Shown here one piece after another: positions 41,496 to 54,705 of a stretch of 64,000 bases of DNA; position 1 is the stretch's first letter; every line of letters starts with the position of its first letter. A program made the position numbers and the translations under genes. This stretch comes from Triticum aestivum. Taxonomy: Eukaryota; Streptophyta; Magnoliopsida; Poales; Poaceae. Under the pieces are notes generated by a model. It was not told where the DNA came from and did not search any database. It was given only the letters and a program-made list of their open reading frames with translations. The stretch is from the NCBI RefSeq assembly GCF_018294505.1, contig NC_057811.1, positions 408,768,968-408,832,967 on the forward strand, read 5' to 3'.

Positions 41496-43072
41496 TGCTA
41501 CCTCTTGAGCTTGCGTTGGTTTTCCCTTGAAGAGGAAAGGGTGATGCAGCAAAGTAGCGTAAGTATTTCCCTCAGTTTTTGAGAACCAAGGTATCAATCC
41601 AGTAGGAGACTACACGCAAGTCCCTCATACCTACACAAACCAATAATAACCTTGCAACCAACGCGATAAAGGGGTTGTCAATCCCTTCACGGCCACTTGC
41701 AAAAGTGAGATCTGATAGAGATAATAAGATAAATATTTTTGGTATTTTTATGATATAGATTGGAAAGTAAAGATTGCAAAATAAACGGCGACAAAAATTG
41801 GATAGTTGACGGGAAAATAATATGATGGAAGATAGACCCAGGGGCCATAGGTTTCACTAGTGGCTTCTCTCAATATAGCATAAGTATTACGGTGGGTGAA
41901 CGAATTACTGTCGAGCAATTGATAGAAAAGCGCATAGTTATGAGAATATCTAGGCATGATCATGTATATAGGCATCACGTCCGTGACAAGTAGACCGAAA
42001 CGATTCTTCATCTACTACTATTACTCCACACATCGACCGCTATCCAACATGCATCTAGAGTATTAAGTTCATAAGAACAGAGTAACACATTAAGCAAGAT
42101 GACATGATGTAGAGGGGTAAACTCAAGCAATATGATATAAACCCCATATTTTTATCCTCGATGGCAACAATACAATACGTCCCTTGCTGCCCCTGCTGTC
42201 ACTGGGAAAGGACACCGCAAGATTGAACCCAAAGCTAAGCACTTCTCCCATTGCAAGAAAGATCAATCTAGTAGGCCAAACCAAACTGATAATTCGAAAA
42301 GAGTTGCAAAGATACTTAAATCGTGCATAAAAGAATTCAGAGAAGAATCAAATATTGTTCATAGATAATCTTGATCATAAACCCACAATTCATCGGATCT
42401 CGACAAACACACCGCAAAAAGAATTACATCGAATAGATCTCCAAGAGAATCGAGGAGAACATTGTATTGAGATCCAAAGAGAGAGAAGAAGCCATCTAGC
42501 TAATAACTATGGACCCGAAGGTCTGTGGTAGACTACACACACATCATCAGAGAGGCTATGGTGTTGATGTAGAAGCCCTCCATGATCGATTCCCCCTCCG
42601 GCGGAGCGCCGGAAAAGGCCCCAAGACGGGATCTCACCGGTACAGAAGGTTGCGGCGGTGGAAATAGGGTTTCGTGGTGCTCCTGGATGTTTTCAGGGTA
42701 TATGAGTATATATAGGCGAAAGAAGTAGGTCAGTGGAGCCACGAGGGGCCCACGAGGGTGGGGGCGCGCCTACCCCTCTGGGCGCGCCCTCCTGCCTCGT
42801 TGCTTCCTTGACGTCCACTCCAAGTCTCCTGGATTGCGTTTGTTCCAAAAATAACTCTCCCGAAGGTTTCATTCCGTTTGGACTCCGTTTGATATTCCTT
42901 TTCTGGGAAACACTAAAATAGGCAAAAAACAACAATTTGCACTGGGCCTTTGGTTAGTAGGTTAGTCCCAAAAATAATATAAAAGTGCATAATAAAGCCC
43001 ATTAAACATCCAAAATAGATAATATAATAACATGGAACAATCAAAAATTATAGATACGTTGGAGACGTATCA
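41496..43072 (-). repeat. 3' LTR of element 41496-49116
   Basis: Contains the region corresponding to the TATA motif (CGCCTATATATACTC read on the minus strand, about 42704-42718), and GTTTCATTCCGTTTGGACTCC shared with the LTR at 49717-51346. Ends TG...CA. Its right border is followed by the purine tract AAGCTTGGGGATGCT. Confidence 0.9.
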
Positions 43073-43087
43073 AGCATCCCCAAGCTT
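43073..43087 (-). other. polypurine tract of element 41496-49116
   Basis: AGCATCCCCAAGCTT on the plus strand, AAGCTTGGGGATGCT on the element strand, directly next to the 3' LTR. Near-copies recur through the interior. Confidence 0.8.
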
Positions 43088-45907
43088 AATTCCTGCTCGT
43101 CCTCGAGTAGGTAAATGATAAAAACAGAATTTTTGATGTGGAATGCTACCTAGCATAATTCTCAATGTATTTTTTCTTTATTGTGGCATGAATGTTCAGA
43201 TCCGAAAGATTCAAGATAAAAGTTTAATATTGACATAGAAATAATAATACTTCAAGCATACTAACAAAGCAATCATGTCTTCTCAAAATAACATGGCCAA
43301 AGAAAGTTATCCCTACAAAATCATATAGTTTGGCTATGCTCTATCTTCATCACACAAAGTATTTAATCATGCACAACCTCGATGACAAGCCAACCAATTG
43401 TTTCATACTTTTGATGTTCTCAAACCTTTTCAATCTTCACGCAATACATGAGCATGAGCCATGGACATATCACTATATGTGGAATAGAAGGGTGGTTGTG
43501 GAGAAGACAAAGAAGGAGAAGATAGTCTCACATCAACTAGGCGTATCAATGGGCTATGGAGATGCCCATCAATAGATATCAATGTGAGTGAGTAGGGATT
43601 GCCATGCAACAGATGCACTAGAGCTATAAGTGTATGAAAGCTCAAGAAAAGAAACTAAGTGGGCGTGCATCCAACTTGCTTGCTCATGAAGACCTAGGGC
43701 ATTTTGAGGAAGCCCGTCATTGGAATATACAAGCCAAGTTCTATAATGTAAAATTCCCACTAGTATATGAAAGTGACAACATAGGAGACTCTTTATCATG
43801 AAGATCATGGTGGTACTTTGAAGCACATGTGTGGTAAAAGGATAGTAACATTGTCCCTTCTCTCTTTTTCTCTTATCTTTTTTTTATTTGAGCCTTTCTC
43901 TTTTTTTATGGCCTCTTTTTTTTTACTTTTTGTCCGGAGTCTCATCCCGACTTGTGGTGGAATCATAGTCTCCATCATCCTTTCCTCACTTGGGACAATG
44001 CTCTAATGATGATGATCGTCACACTTTTATTAACTTACAACTCAAAATTACAACTCAATACTAGAACAAAATATGACTCTATGTGAATGCCTCCGGCGGT
44101 GTACCGGGATATGCAATGAATCAAGAGTGACATGTATGAAAGAATTATAAAGGTGGCTTTGCCACAAATACGATGTCAACTACATGATCATGCAAAGCAA
44201 TATGACTATGATGAAACGTGTCATGACAAACGGAACGGTGGTAAGTTGCATGACAATATATCTCGGAATGGCTATAGAAATGCCATAATAGGTAGGTATG
44301 GTGGCTGTTTTGAGGAAGGTATATGGTGGTTGTATGATACCGGTGAAAGGTGCGCGGTATTAGAGAGGCTAGCAATGGTGGAAGGGTGAGAGTGCGTATA
44401 ATCCATGGACTCAACATTAGTCATAAAGAACTCACATACTTGTTGCAAAAAATTATTAGTTATCGAAACGAAGTACTACGCGCATGCTCCTAGGGGGATA
44501 GATTGGTAGGAAAAGACCATCGCTCGTCCCCGACCGCCACTCATAAGGAAGACAATCAATAAATAAATCATGCTCCAACTTCATCACATAACGGTTCACC
44601 ATACGTGCATGCTACGGGAATCATAAACTTTAGAACAATTATTTCTCAAATTCACAACTACTCAGCTAGCATGACTCTAATATCACCATCTTCATATCTC
44701 AGAACAATTATGAAGTATCAAACTTATCATAGTATTCGATGCACTTTATATGATAGTTTTTATTATACCTATCCTGGATGTTCATCATATTAGGACTAAT
44801 TTTATAGCCAACGCATTATCATGCTGTTCTATAAGACTCTCAAAATAATATAAGTGAAGCATGAGAGATCCATAATAATTTCTATAAAATAAAACCACCA
44901 CCGTGCTCTAAAAAGATATAAGTGAAGTACTAGAGCAAAATTATCTAGCTCAAAAGATATAAGTGAAGCACATAGAGTATTCTAATAAATTCCGATTCAT
45001 GTGTGTCTCTCCAAAAGGTGTGTACAGCAAGTATGATTGTGGTAAACTAAAGAGCAAAGACTCAAACAATACAAGACGCTCCAAGCAAAACACATATCAT
45101 GTGGTGAATAAAAATATAGCCTCAAGTAAAGTTACCGATAGACGAAGACGAAAGAGGGGATGCCTTCCGGGGCATGCCCAAGCTTAGGCTTTTGGCTGTC
45201 CTTGAATTTTACCTTGGGGTGCCTTGGGCATCCCCAAGCTTAGGCTCTTGCCACTCCTTATTCCAAAATCCATCAAATCTTTACCCAAAATTTGAAAACT
45301 TCACAACACAAAACTCAACAGAAAATCTTATGAGCTCCGTTAGTATAAGAAAACAAATCACCACTTCAAGGTACTGTAATGAACTTATTATTTATTTATA
45401 TTGGTGTTAAACCTACTGTATTCCAACTTCTCTATGGTTCATACCCCCCGATACAAGCCATAGATTCATCAAAATAAGCAAACAACACACGAAAAACAGA
45501 ATCTGTCAAAAAACAGAACAGTCTGTAGTAATCTGTATCAAACGTATACTTCTGTAACTCCAAAAATTCTGAAATAAATTGGTGGACGTGAGGAATTTGT
45601 CTATTAATCATCTGCAAAAATAATCAGCCTACAATCACTCTCCAGTAAAATATTGTAGCTAATCTCGTGAGCGCTAAAGTTTCTGTTTTTACAGCAAGAT
45701 CATAAATACTTCACCCAAGTCTTCCCAAAGGTTCTACTTGGCACAAACACTAATTAAAAACATAAAAACACATATTAACAGAATCTAGATGGATTATTTA
45801 TTACTAAACAGAACCAAAAAGCAAGAAACAAAAATAAAATTGGGTTTCCTCCTAACAAGCGCTATTGTTTAACGCCCCTAGCTAGGCATATATAATTTTA
45901 ATGATGC
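43088..45907. other. non-coding interior of element 41496-49116
   Basis: A long AT-rich stretch with no recognised frame. It includes a T-rich run (43855-43935) and several GATATAAGTGAAG repeats (44848-44970). 45070-45700 closely resembles 62290-62870 in the neighbouring LTR element. Two polypurine-like words lie near 45171-45243. Confidence 0.6.
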
Positions 45908-46882
45908 TCACATGAAGGACAAGAATTGAAGCACAAAGAGAGAATCATAAAACACGTGACAAACACATCTAAGTCTGACATACTTCCTATGCATAGGCAT
46001 CTTATAGGCAAACAAATTATCAAGGCAGGCAAAAACTAGCATATGCAAGGAAGCAGAAAGAAACAATAGCAATCTCAACATAACGAGAGCTAATTTAGTA
46101 ACATGAAAATTTCTACAACCATATTTTCCTCTAGCATAATAATTACATGTAGGATCATAAGCAAATTCAACAATATAGTTATGACAAAACATATTCTTAA
46201 CACGATCCACATGTATGCAAAGTTGACACTCTTCCAAAATACTGGGATTAACATTAACTAAAGTCATGACCTCTCCAAACCCACTTTTATCAAAAACTTC
46301 ATAAGATTTAACATTCTCCAAATATGTGGGATCTAAAGTTCACACTCCTCCAAACCCACTTTCAATATTATTGCAAACATTATTATCAATCTCATATTCA
46401 TCGTGGGGCCTAAATAAATTTTCAAAATCATAAGAAGAATCACCCCAATCATGATCATTGCAACAAGTAGTAGACATAGCAAAACTAGCATCCCCAAGCT
46501 TAGGTTTTGCATATTATTAGCACAATTGACATCAAGAGAATTTATAATAAGATTATTGCAATCATGCTTTTCATCGAAGGAACGGGTGCAATAGCAACGA
46601 TCCATGTTTAACATAAGGAACTATAGCAAATTCGTCTTCATAAATATTGGCATCATGGCCACAAGAATAGCAAGCATCATGTTCATCAAGGGATATTTCA
46701 ATCAAATCATCGGAATCATAATTATATATAGATTCATGCATATCATTATTTTCTTCCAAAGCAACGGTCATTATCTCAATAAATTCCTTAACATAGGCAT
46801 TATGAGCATAGTTTTCATAGCAATATTTAAGTATGTCAGAATTTTCAGATTTGTAGAGAGTAATATCATACTTTTCAATCAA
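45908..46882 (-). pseudogene. accessory protein of non-autonomous LTR element (hydrophobic C-part)
   Basis: Read from 46882: YAHNAYVKEFIEIMTVALEE, then DLIEISLDEHDACYSCGHDA, then after two shifts (about 46590 and 46325) KYGCRNFHVTKLALVMLRLL. A strongly hydrophobic run of about 25 residues follows, then NLFAYKMPMHRKYVRLRC and a second hydrophobic tail ending at 45908. The same layout and the motif AxKxPMHRKxVRLxC recur at 63022-63462. The function is unknown; a membrane-associated product is my inference from the hydrophobic segments. Confidence 0.6.
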
Positions 46883-47448
46883 AGAAGCAACTTCATGAGC
46901 ACCCTTAAAAACGCCAAATTCTTCAATTTGTTCGATATCATAGTAACTATAAACACCATTTCCATAAGAAGATAAGATTTCATTATCATTAAACTCACAT
47001 AGGTAGGGAAGGTGTTTTTTAGGGTTCTTAGAGCAACAAGTAAAGTCCTAAATTTCACAAAGATTTCAAGCATAGCATAGCAAACTATTTATTTGATACC
47101 ATAAGAGCTTCCCCTTTTCAGACAAACGATGACGCACAAAATGAGCATGCTCATCTAAAGATTTTCCCTCAACTAAACTAGTTGGGGTTTCAGAACAAGC
47201 ACAAATAGATCAAAGATGATCCAAGTAGAACACTTTAAGTGGATCCATATCAATAGATTTTTAGCAAGAAAAGATTCAAGCAAATAGAAGGCACATGGAA
47301 ACACAAACAAAAAGACATACGGGAAGAAGGCGAAGAAAAGGCAAATGTGAAGTGGGGGAGAGGAAAACGAGAGGCAAATGGCAAATAATGTAATGCGAGG
47401 GATAAGAGTTTGTGATGGGTACTTGGTATGTCTTGACTTGGCGTAGAT
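46883..47448. other. leader region of element 41496-49116
   Basis: Lies between the accessory frame and the primer-binding sites. Short shadow frames only. It includes a Ser/Pro/Phe-rich stretch around 47290-47400 without domain features. Confidence 0.5.
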
Positions 47449-47473
47449 CTCCCCGGCAACGGCGCCAGAAATT
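47449..47473 (-). other. extra primer-binding-site copy
   Basis: The element-strand sequence TTTCTGGCGCCGTTGCCGGG appears here and again at 47518-47542, 69 bases apart. TGGCGCCGTTGCCGGGGA fits the 3' end of an Asp tRNA. This inner copy is not adjacent to the LTR. Confidence 0.75.
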
Positions 47474-47517
47474 GCATGTTGGTGGGAGATCAAATCTTGA
47501 CTTGACTTGGCATAAGC

Positions 47518-47542
47518 CTCCCCGGCAACGGCGCCAGAAATT
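47518..47542 (-). other. primer-binding site of element 41496-49116
   Basis: The same 25-base block, five bases from the 5' LTR at 47548. This spacing is the usual one for priming minus-strand synthesis. Confidence 0.82.
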
Positions 47543-47547
47543 CTTCT

Positions 47548-49116
47548 TGCTACCTCTTGAGCATGCGTTGGTTTTCCCTTGAAGAGGAAAGGGTGATGCA
47601 GCAAAGTAGCGTAAGTATTTCCCTCAGTTTTTGAGAACCAAGGTATCAATCCAGTCGGAGACTACACGCAAGTCCCTCGTACCTGCACAAACAAATAAGA
47701 ACCTTGCAACCAACGCGATAAAGGGGTTGTCAATCCCTTCACGGCCACTTGCAAAAGTGAGATGTGATAGAGATAATAAGATAAATATTTTTGGTATTTT
47801 TATGATATAGATTGGAAAGTAAAGATTGCAAAATAAACGGCGATAGAAATTGGCTAGTTGACGGGAAAATAATATGACGGAAGATAGACCCGGGGGCCAT
47901 AGGTTTCACCAGTGGCTTCTCTCAAGATAGCATAAGTATTACGGTGGGTGACCGAATTACTGTCGAGCAATTGATAGAAAAGCGCATAGTTATGAGAATA
48001 TCTAGGCATGATCGTGTATATAGGCATAACGTCCGTGACAAGTAGACCGAAACGATTCTGCATCTACTAATATTACTCCACACATTGACCGCTATCCAGC
48101 ATGCATCTAGAGTATTAAGTTCATAAGAACATAGTAACGCATTAAGCAAGATGACATGATGTAGAGGGATAAACTCAAGCAATATGATATAAACCCCATA
48201 TTTTTATCCTCGATGGCAACAATACAATACGTGCCTTGCTTCCCCTACCGTCACAGGGAAAGGACACCGCAAGATTGAACCCAAAGCTAAGCACTTCTCC
48301 CATTGCAAGAAAGATCAATCTAGTAGGCCAAACCAAACTGATAATTCAAAGAGACTTGCAAATATAATTAAATCATGCATAAAAGAATTCAGAGAAGAAT
48401 CAAATATTTTTCATAGATAATCTTGATCATAAACCCACAATTCATCGGATCTCGACCAACACACCGCAAACAGAATTACATCGAATAGATCTCCAAGAGA
48501 ATCGAGGAGAACTTTGTATTGAGATCCAAAGAGAGAGAAGAAGCCAGCTAGCTAATAACTATGGACCCGAAGGTCTGTGGTAAACTACTCACACATCATC
48601 GGAGAGGCTATGGTGTTGATGTAGAAGCCCTCCGTGATCGATTCCCCCTCCGGCGGAGCGCCGGAAAAGGCCCCAAGATGGGATCTCACGGGTACATAAG
48701 GTTGCGGCGATAGAAATAGGGTTTCGTGGTGCTCCTGGATGTTTTCGGGGTATATGAGTATATATAGGCAAAAGAAGTACGTAGGTGGAGCCACGAGGGG
48801 CCCACGAGGGTGGGGGCACGCCCTCCTGCCTCGTGCCTTCCTCGTTGCTTCCTTGACGTCCACTCCAATTCTCCTGGATTGCGTTTGCTCAAAAAATAAC
48901 TCTCCCGAAGGTTTCATTCCGTTTGGACTCCGTTTGATATTCCTTTTCTGCGAAACACTGAAATAGGGAAAAACAGAAATTTGCACTGGGCCTTTTGTTA
49001 GTAGGTTAGTCCCAAAAATAATATAAAAGTGCATAGTAAAGCCCAGTAAACATCCAAAACAGACAATATAATAGCATGGAACAATCAAAAATTATAGATA
49101 CGTTGGAGACGTATCA
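47548..49116 (-). repeat. 5' LTR of element 41496-49116
   Basis: Collinear with 41496-43072, with numerous substitutions and a small length difference near 48815-48845. TATATATA near 48758-48767 (minus strand TGCCTATATATACTC) is the likely TATA box of this element. Confidence 0.9.
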
Positions 49117-49121
49117 GTCAT
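49117..49121. repeat. target duplication (GTCAT), right
   Basis: Matches 41491-41495. Confidence 0.92.
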
Positions 49122-49467
49122 CAGTTTTAAACTTCTGCTTCTTTGAGTGAGGATTCAGAGGCTTGGGCTGAAGATTTGCAGTAGTTGCCATCACAGCCTC
49201 TTGAATCACAGTCTCTTGAGCCACAGGCTGAGGAATTTCAGTGGGAATTTCTTCAGCTGCCTTGGCCTCCATCTCAACAGCAACATTTTCATCAGCACTA
49301 GTGGCTGGAACTTCTTCAGGTATAGTGAGGAGAGATGCTTGAAGTTCTTCAGATCCCGTGTGAATTTCTTTGGTCTGAACAGGGGACTGAGGAATCTGTT
49401 GCAGAGGTGTAAACAGTGGTGAATTGGGGTGATGACTTTCCCAGTAGTCACCATTCAGAATAGGAGT
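49122..49467 (-). pseudogene. accessory ORF of Maximus-like element (N-terminal part)
   Basis: Read from 49467: TPILNGDYWESHHPNSPLFT, then PQSPVQTKEIHTGSEEL, a Glu/Ala/Pro-rich linker, then QPKPLNPHSKKQKFKTDD leading into DFFAEHIFF at 41495 once the inserted LTR element is set aside. It is cut at 49468 by a CACTA terminus, so the true N-terminus lies beyond the window. Low-complexity acidic composition; function unknown. Confidence 0.65.
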
Positions 49468-49716
49468 CACGACAAAAAAATACACTTCCGTGATGATACG
49501 TGTTTGTCACAGTATGTCACATTTTTTTGTCATGCATGTACATCCATGACGATTTTATGACAGAATCAAGATGGTCATACCTGTGCTGTCGTAGAAGTGT
49601 TCCATGACATTACCAAAATTATCATCACGGAAGTGTCCACTTCCATGACGATAAATCGCGCGTCATAGAAGTGCTTTCGTCAAGGGTGACCGACACGTGG
49701 CATCCACCGTAACGGG
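49468..49716 (+). mobile_element. CACTA transposon left end, interrupted
   Basis: CACGACAAAAAAATACACTT is a one-base variant of a CACTAC(A)n terminus, followed by CGTGATGATACG and repeated CATGACG/TTCCATGAC/TCATAGAAGTG words of the subterminal zone. It is broken at about 49717 by an LTR element, and its right end is not in the window. It resembles the CACTA end at 8100-8255. Confidence 0.65.
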
Positions 49717-51346
49717 TGATGTCTACTACGCAACCTTCTTCTTGTAGACATTGTTGGGCCTCCAAGTGCGGAGGTTTTTAGGACAGTAGCAAATTTCCCT
49801 CAAGTGGATGACATAAGGTTTATCAATCCATGGGAGGCGTACGATGAAGATGGTCTCTCTCAAGCAACCCTGCAACCAAATAACAAAGAGTCTCTTGTGT
49901 CCCCAAAACACCCAATACAATGGTAAATTGTATAGGTGCACTAGTTCGGTGAAGAGATGGTGATACAAGTGCAATATGGATGATAGATATGAGTTTTTGT
50001 AATCTGAAAGTATAAAAACAGCAAGGTAACTAATGATAAAAGTGAGCGTAAACGGTATTCCAATGCTAGGAAACAAGGCCTAGGGTTCATACTTTCACTA
50101 GTGCAAGTTCTCTCAACAATAATAACATAATTGGATCATATAACTATCCCTCAACATGCAACAAAGAGTCACTCCAAAGTCACTAATAGCGGAGAACAAA
50201 CGAAGAGATTATTGTAGGGTACGAAACCACCTCAAAGTTATTCTTTCGGATCGGTTTATCATAGAGTTCGTACTAGAATAACACCTTAAGACACAAAGCA
50301 TCCAAAACCCTAATGTCACCTAGATACTCCAATGTCACCTCAAGTATCTGTGGGTATGATTATACGATATGCATCAAACAATCTCAGATTCATCTATTCA
50401 ACCAACACATAGAACTTCAAAGAGTGCCCCAAAGTTTCTACCGGAGAGTCAAGACGAAAACGTGTGCCAACCCCTATGCATAAGTTCACGGAACTCACAA
50501 GTTGATCACCAAAACATACATCAAGTGGATCACGTGATATCCCATTGTCACCACAGATAAGCACATGCAAGACATACATCAAGTGTTCTCAAATCCTTAA
50601 AGACTCAATCCGATAAGATAACTTCAAAGGGAAAACTCAATCCATTACAAGAGAGGAGAGGGGGAGAAACATCATAAGATCCAACTATAATAGCAAAGTT
50701 CGCGATACATCAAGATCGTATCACCTCAAGAACACGAGAGAGAGAGATCAAACACATAGCTACTGGTACATACCCTCAGCCCCGAGGGTGAACTACTCCC
50801 TCCTCATCATGGAGAGCGTCGGGATGATGAAGATGGCCACCGGTGAGGGTTCCCCCCTCCGGAAGGGTGCCGGAACAGGGTCCCAATTGGTTTTTGGTGG
50901 CTACAGAGGCTTGTGGTGGCGGAACTCCCGATCTATTATGCTCCCTGATGTTTTCAGGGTATATGGACATATATAGGCGAAAGAAGTCGGTCAGGGGAGC
51001 CACGAGGGGCCCACGAGGGTGGGGGGCGCGCCCAGGGGGGTAGGGCGCGCCTCCCTGCCTCGTGGCTTCCTCGAAGCTTCCCAGACGTCTACTCCAAGTC
51101 TCATGGATTTCTTCCGTTCCAAAAATAACTCTCCCGAAGGTTTCATTCCGTTTGGACTCCGTTTGATATTCCTTTTCTTCGCAACACTGAAATAGGCAAG
51201 AAAACAACAATTTGGGCCGGGCCTCCGGTTAATAGGTTAGTCCCAAAAATAATATAAAAGTGTTTAGTAAAGCCCATAAACATCCAAAACAGATAATATA
51301 ATAGGATGAATACTTCATAAATTATAGATATGTTGGAGACGTATCA
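49717..51346 (-). repeat. 3' LTR of element 49717-64000+
   Basis: On the minus strand it starts TGATACGTCTCCAACATATC and ends ...GTAGTAGACATCA or GTAGTAGACA; TG at 49717 or at 49720 gives two possible ends. The last part shares CGAAGGTTTCATTCCGTTTG with the LTR of the neighbouring element. Low-complexity GAGAGAGAGA at 50742. Confidence 0.8.
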
Positions 51347-52981
51347 GCATCCCCAAGCTTAATTCCTGCTCGTCGTCGAGTAGGTAAATGATAAAAGAAA
51401 GAATTTATGAAGTGTGAATGGTAGCAGGTGCACAAGTTTGATCAATGATAATTTCAATCACCTTTTCTAGCATCATTATATATCATAACAGTAGCTCAAC
51501 TCATAGGACTTCTCATGATCAAGTAACAAGCTATTCACATGTTAAAGTATAGATCATAAACTTTCTTGAAAACTAACAAACCGTGTTATTAGTCATCAAA
51601 CAATTACAATTCATCTTATTTTCAGGAAGGGTCTATGTCAGAGCTTTGATTCAGCAAACTTCACATACTCAACTATCATTTAGTCTTTCACAATTGATAA
51701 CACTCACGTGATATTTATGGGTTCAAAGTTTTAATCAGAAAAAGAGAAAGAAAGGGGCTTATAGATTCGCCTCCCAACCTTTTACCTCAAGGGTAATGTC
51801 AACAATAATAGTTCATGATGCCTCACATCCAATTGGATAAAATGTTGAAAGGAAAGGTGAAGATCACCATGACTCTTGCATAAGGTATAAGACAAGAATA
51901 AAGATAGGCCCTTCGCAGAGGGAAGGAGAGGTTGTCATGCGCTTTTATAGTTGGATGCACATAATCTTAATGCGAAAGAACGTCACTTTATATTGCCACT
52001 TGTGATAGGGACCTTTATTATGCAGTCCGTCGCTTTTATTGCTTCCACATCACAAGATCGCATAAAGCTTATGTTCACCACACTAATAGATCCTACATAT
52101 TTAGAGAGCAATTTTATTGCATGCACCGATGACAACTTACTTGAAGGATCTTACTCAATACATAGGTACGTATGGTGGACTCTCATGGCAATACTGGTTT
52201 AAGGGATGTTTGGAAGCAGAAGTAGTATCTCTACTTGGTGCAAAGAATTTTGCTAGCATGAGGGGGAAAGGCAAGCTCAACATGTTGGATGATCCATGAC
52301 AATATACTTTATTTTAGATATAAGAAAACATAACCCATTACGTTGTCTTCCTTGTCCAACATCAACCTCTTAGCATGTCATATTTTAATGAGTTCTCACA
52401 ATTACAAAAGATGTCCAAGATAGTATATTTATATGTGAAATCTCTCTTCCCTCAATATTCTTTCATGAATTGTTCAAGTGACCAATACAATGTTTGCTAA
52501 CCTTCAACAAATTTACCACCTCTACTTCTTATATGTGAAGTCATCACTCCCATTGGGATAAGCATATGAAACATATATAATTTCAGATTTATTATATTCA
52601 ATTCATTCAACCATTTAATCATAGGATATATGTGAAGCACGTGAATGAATAACAATCTACTCCGAAAGATATAACTGAAGATCAATGAGTAGTTAAATAA
52701 TTATTTAGCTATGTGAAGACTCTCCCATTTAATAATTTCAGATCTTGATACTTTATTCAAACAGAACGCAAAACAAAATAAAATGACACCTAAGAATAGC
52801 AAACATCATGTGAAGAAGCAAAAACTTAGGATCAACCGAAACTAACCGATAGTTATCGAAGAAGAAAGGTGGGATGCCAACCGGGGCATTCCCAAGCTTA
52901 GACGCTTGAGACTTCTTGAAATATTATCTTGGGATGCCTTGGGCATCCCCAAGCTTGAGCTTTTGTGTCTCCTTAATTCCT
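51347..52981. other. non-coding interior next to 3' LTR
   Basis: Starts with the polypurine tract (51347-51360) and GTCGAGTAGGTAAATGATAA, shared with 43104 in the neighbouring element. No frame with features. Two polypurine-like words with inverted arrangement at 52873-52962 (GGGATGCC...GGCATCCCCAAGCTT). Confidence 0.6.
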
Positions 52982-52986
52982 CTCAT
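52982..52986. repeat. target duplication (CTCAT) of Angela, left
   Basis: CTCAT here and at 61743-61747, directly outside the LTR ends. Confidence 0.95.
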
Positions 52987-54705
52987 TGTTGGGAATCGTA
53001 GCATAATTTTAAAATTTTCCTATGTTCACCAAGATGCATCTATGGAGTATACTAGCAACGAGGGGAAGGGAGTGCATCTACATACCCTTGTAGATCGCGA
53101 GCGGAAGCGTTCCAATGAACGTGGATGACGGAGTCGTACTCGCCGTGATCCAAATCACCGATGACCGAGTGCCGAACGGACGGCACCTCCGCGTTCAACA
53201 CACGTACGGTGCAGCGACGTCTCCTCCTTCTTGATCCAGCAAGGGGGAAGGAGAGGTTGATGGAGATCCAGCAGCACGACGGCGTGGTGGTGGATGTAGC
53301 GGGTCTCCGCAGGGCTACGCCGAGCTTCTGCGAGAGAGAGAGAGAGGTGTTGAAGGGGAGGAGGGAGGCGCCCAAGGCTGTTGTGTGCTGCCCTCCCTCC
53401 CCCACTTTATATAGGCCCCCTGGGGGGCGCCGGCCCTGGAGATCAGATCCAAGGGGGGGGGCGGCGGCCAAGTGGGGGGGAAGGGGTGCCTTGCCCCCCA
53501 AGGCAAGGGGGAACTCCCCCCCTAGGGTTCCCAACCCTAGGCGCATGGGGGGAGGCCCAAGGGGGGCGCCCCAGCCCACTAAGGGCTGGTTCCCTTCCAC
53601 TTTCAGCCCACGGGGCCCTCCGGGATAGGTGGCCTCACCCGGTGGACCCCCGGGACCCTTCCGGTGGTCCCGGTACAATACCGGTAACCCCCGAAACTTT
53701 CCCGGTGGCCGAAACTGGACTTCCTATATATAATTCTTCACCTCCGGACCATTCCGGAACCTCTCGTGACGTCCGGGATCTCATCCGGGACTCCGAACAA
53801 CTTTCGGGTTTCCGCATACATATATCACTACAACCCTAGCGTCACCGGACCTTAAGTGTGTAGACCCTACGGGTTCGGGAGACATGCAGACATGACCGAG
53901 ACGCCTCTTCGGTCAATAACCAACAGCGGGATCTGGATACCCATGTTGGCTCCCACATGTTCCACGATGATCTCATCGGATGAACCACGGTGTCGAGGAT
54001 TCAATCAATCCCGTATTCAATTCCCTTTGTCAATCGGTATGTTACTTGCCCGAGATTCGATCGTCGGTATCCCAATACCTTGTTCAATCTCGTTACCGGC
54101 AAGTCTCTTTACTCGTACCGCAATGCATGATCCCGTGACTAACGCCTTAGTCACATTGAGCTCATTATGATGATGCATTACCGAGTGGGCCCAGAGATAC
54201 CTCTCCGTCACACGGAGTGACAAATCCCAGTCTCGATCCGTGCCAACCCAACAGACACTTTCGGAGATACCCGTAGTGCACCTTTATAGTCACCCAGTCA
54301 CGTTGTGACGTTTGGCACACCCAAAGCACTCCTACGGTATCCGGGAGTTGCACGATCTCATGGTCTAAGGAAAAGATACTTGACATTGGAAAAGCTCTAG
54401 CAAACGAAACTACACGATCTTTGATGCTATGCTTAGGATTGGGTCTTGTCCATCACATCATTCTCCTAATGATGTGATCCCGTTATCAATGACATCCAAT
54501 GTCCATAGTCAGGAAACCATGACTATCTGTTGATCAACGAGCTAGTCAACTAGAGGCTTACTAGGGACACGTTGTGGTCTATGTATTCACACATGTATTA
54601 CGATTTCCGGACAATACAATTATAGCATGAATAATAGACAATTATCATGAACAAAGAAATATAATAATAACCATTTATTATTGCCTCTAGGGCATATTTC
54701 CAACA
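52987..54705 (-). repeat. 3' LTR of Angela
   Basis: Nearly identical to 60031-61742. It contains runs of G/C around 53450-53560 that vary in length between the two LTRs, and the motif CCTATATAAAGTGGGGG on the minus strand near 53402-53418. Confidence 0.96.

Larger units (their letters stand above)
41496..49116 (-). mobile_element. complete non-autonomous LTR retrotransposon (7.6 kb)
   Basis: Two LTRs of 1577 bp (41496-43072) and 1569 bp (47548-49116) enclose a 4.5-kb interior. Both LTRs, on the minus strand, start TGATACGTCTCCAACGTATC and end GGTAGCA. A 5-bp duplication GTCAT flanks the element. The primer-binding site complementary to an Asp-type tRNA end lies next to the right LTR, so transcription is leftward. 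No protease, RT or integrase motif is readable, only a decayed accessory frame (45908-46882). The LTRs differ by several percent by eye, so the insertion is older than Angela. Confidence 0.9.

Noticed and set aside
53052..53839. Frames of 150-208 codons inside the Angela 3' LTR, and their equivalents at 60199-60876
   Set aside because: They lie in the non-coding LTR, are disrupted by run-length differences between the two LTRs and have no known function.
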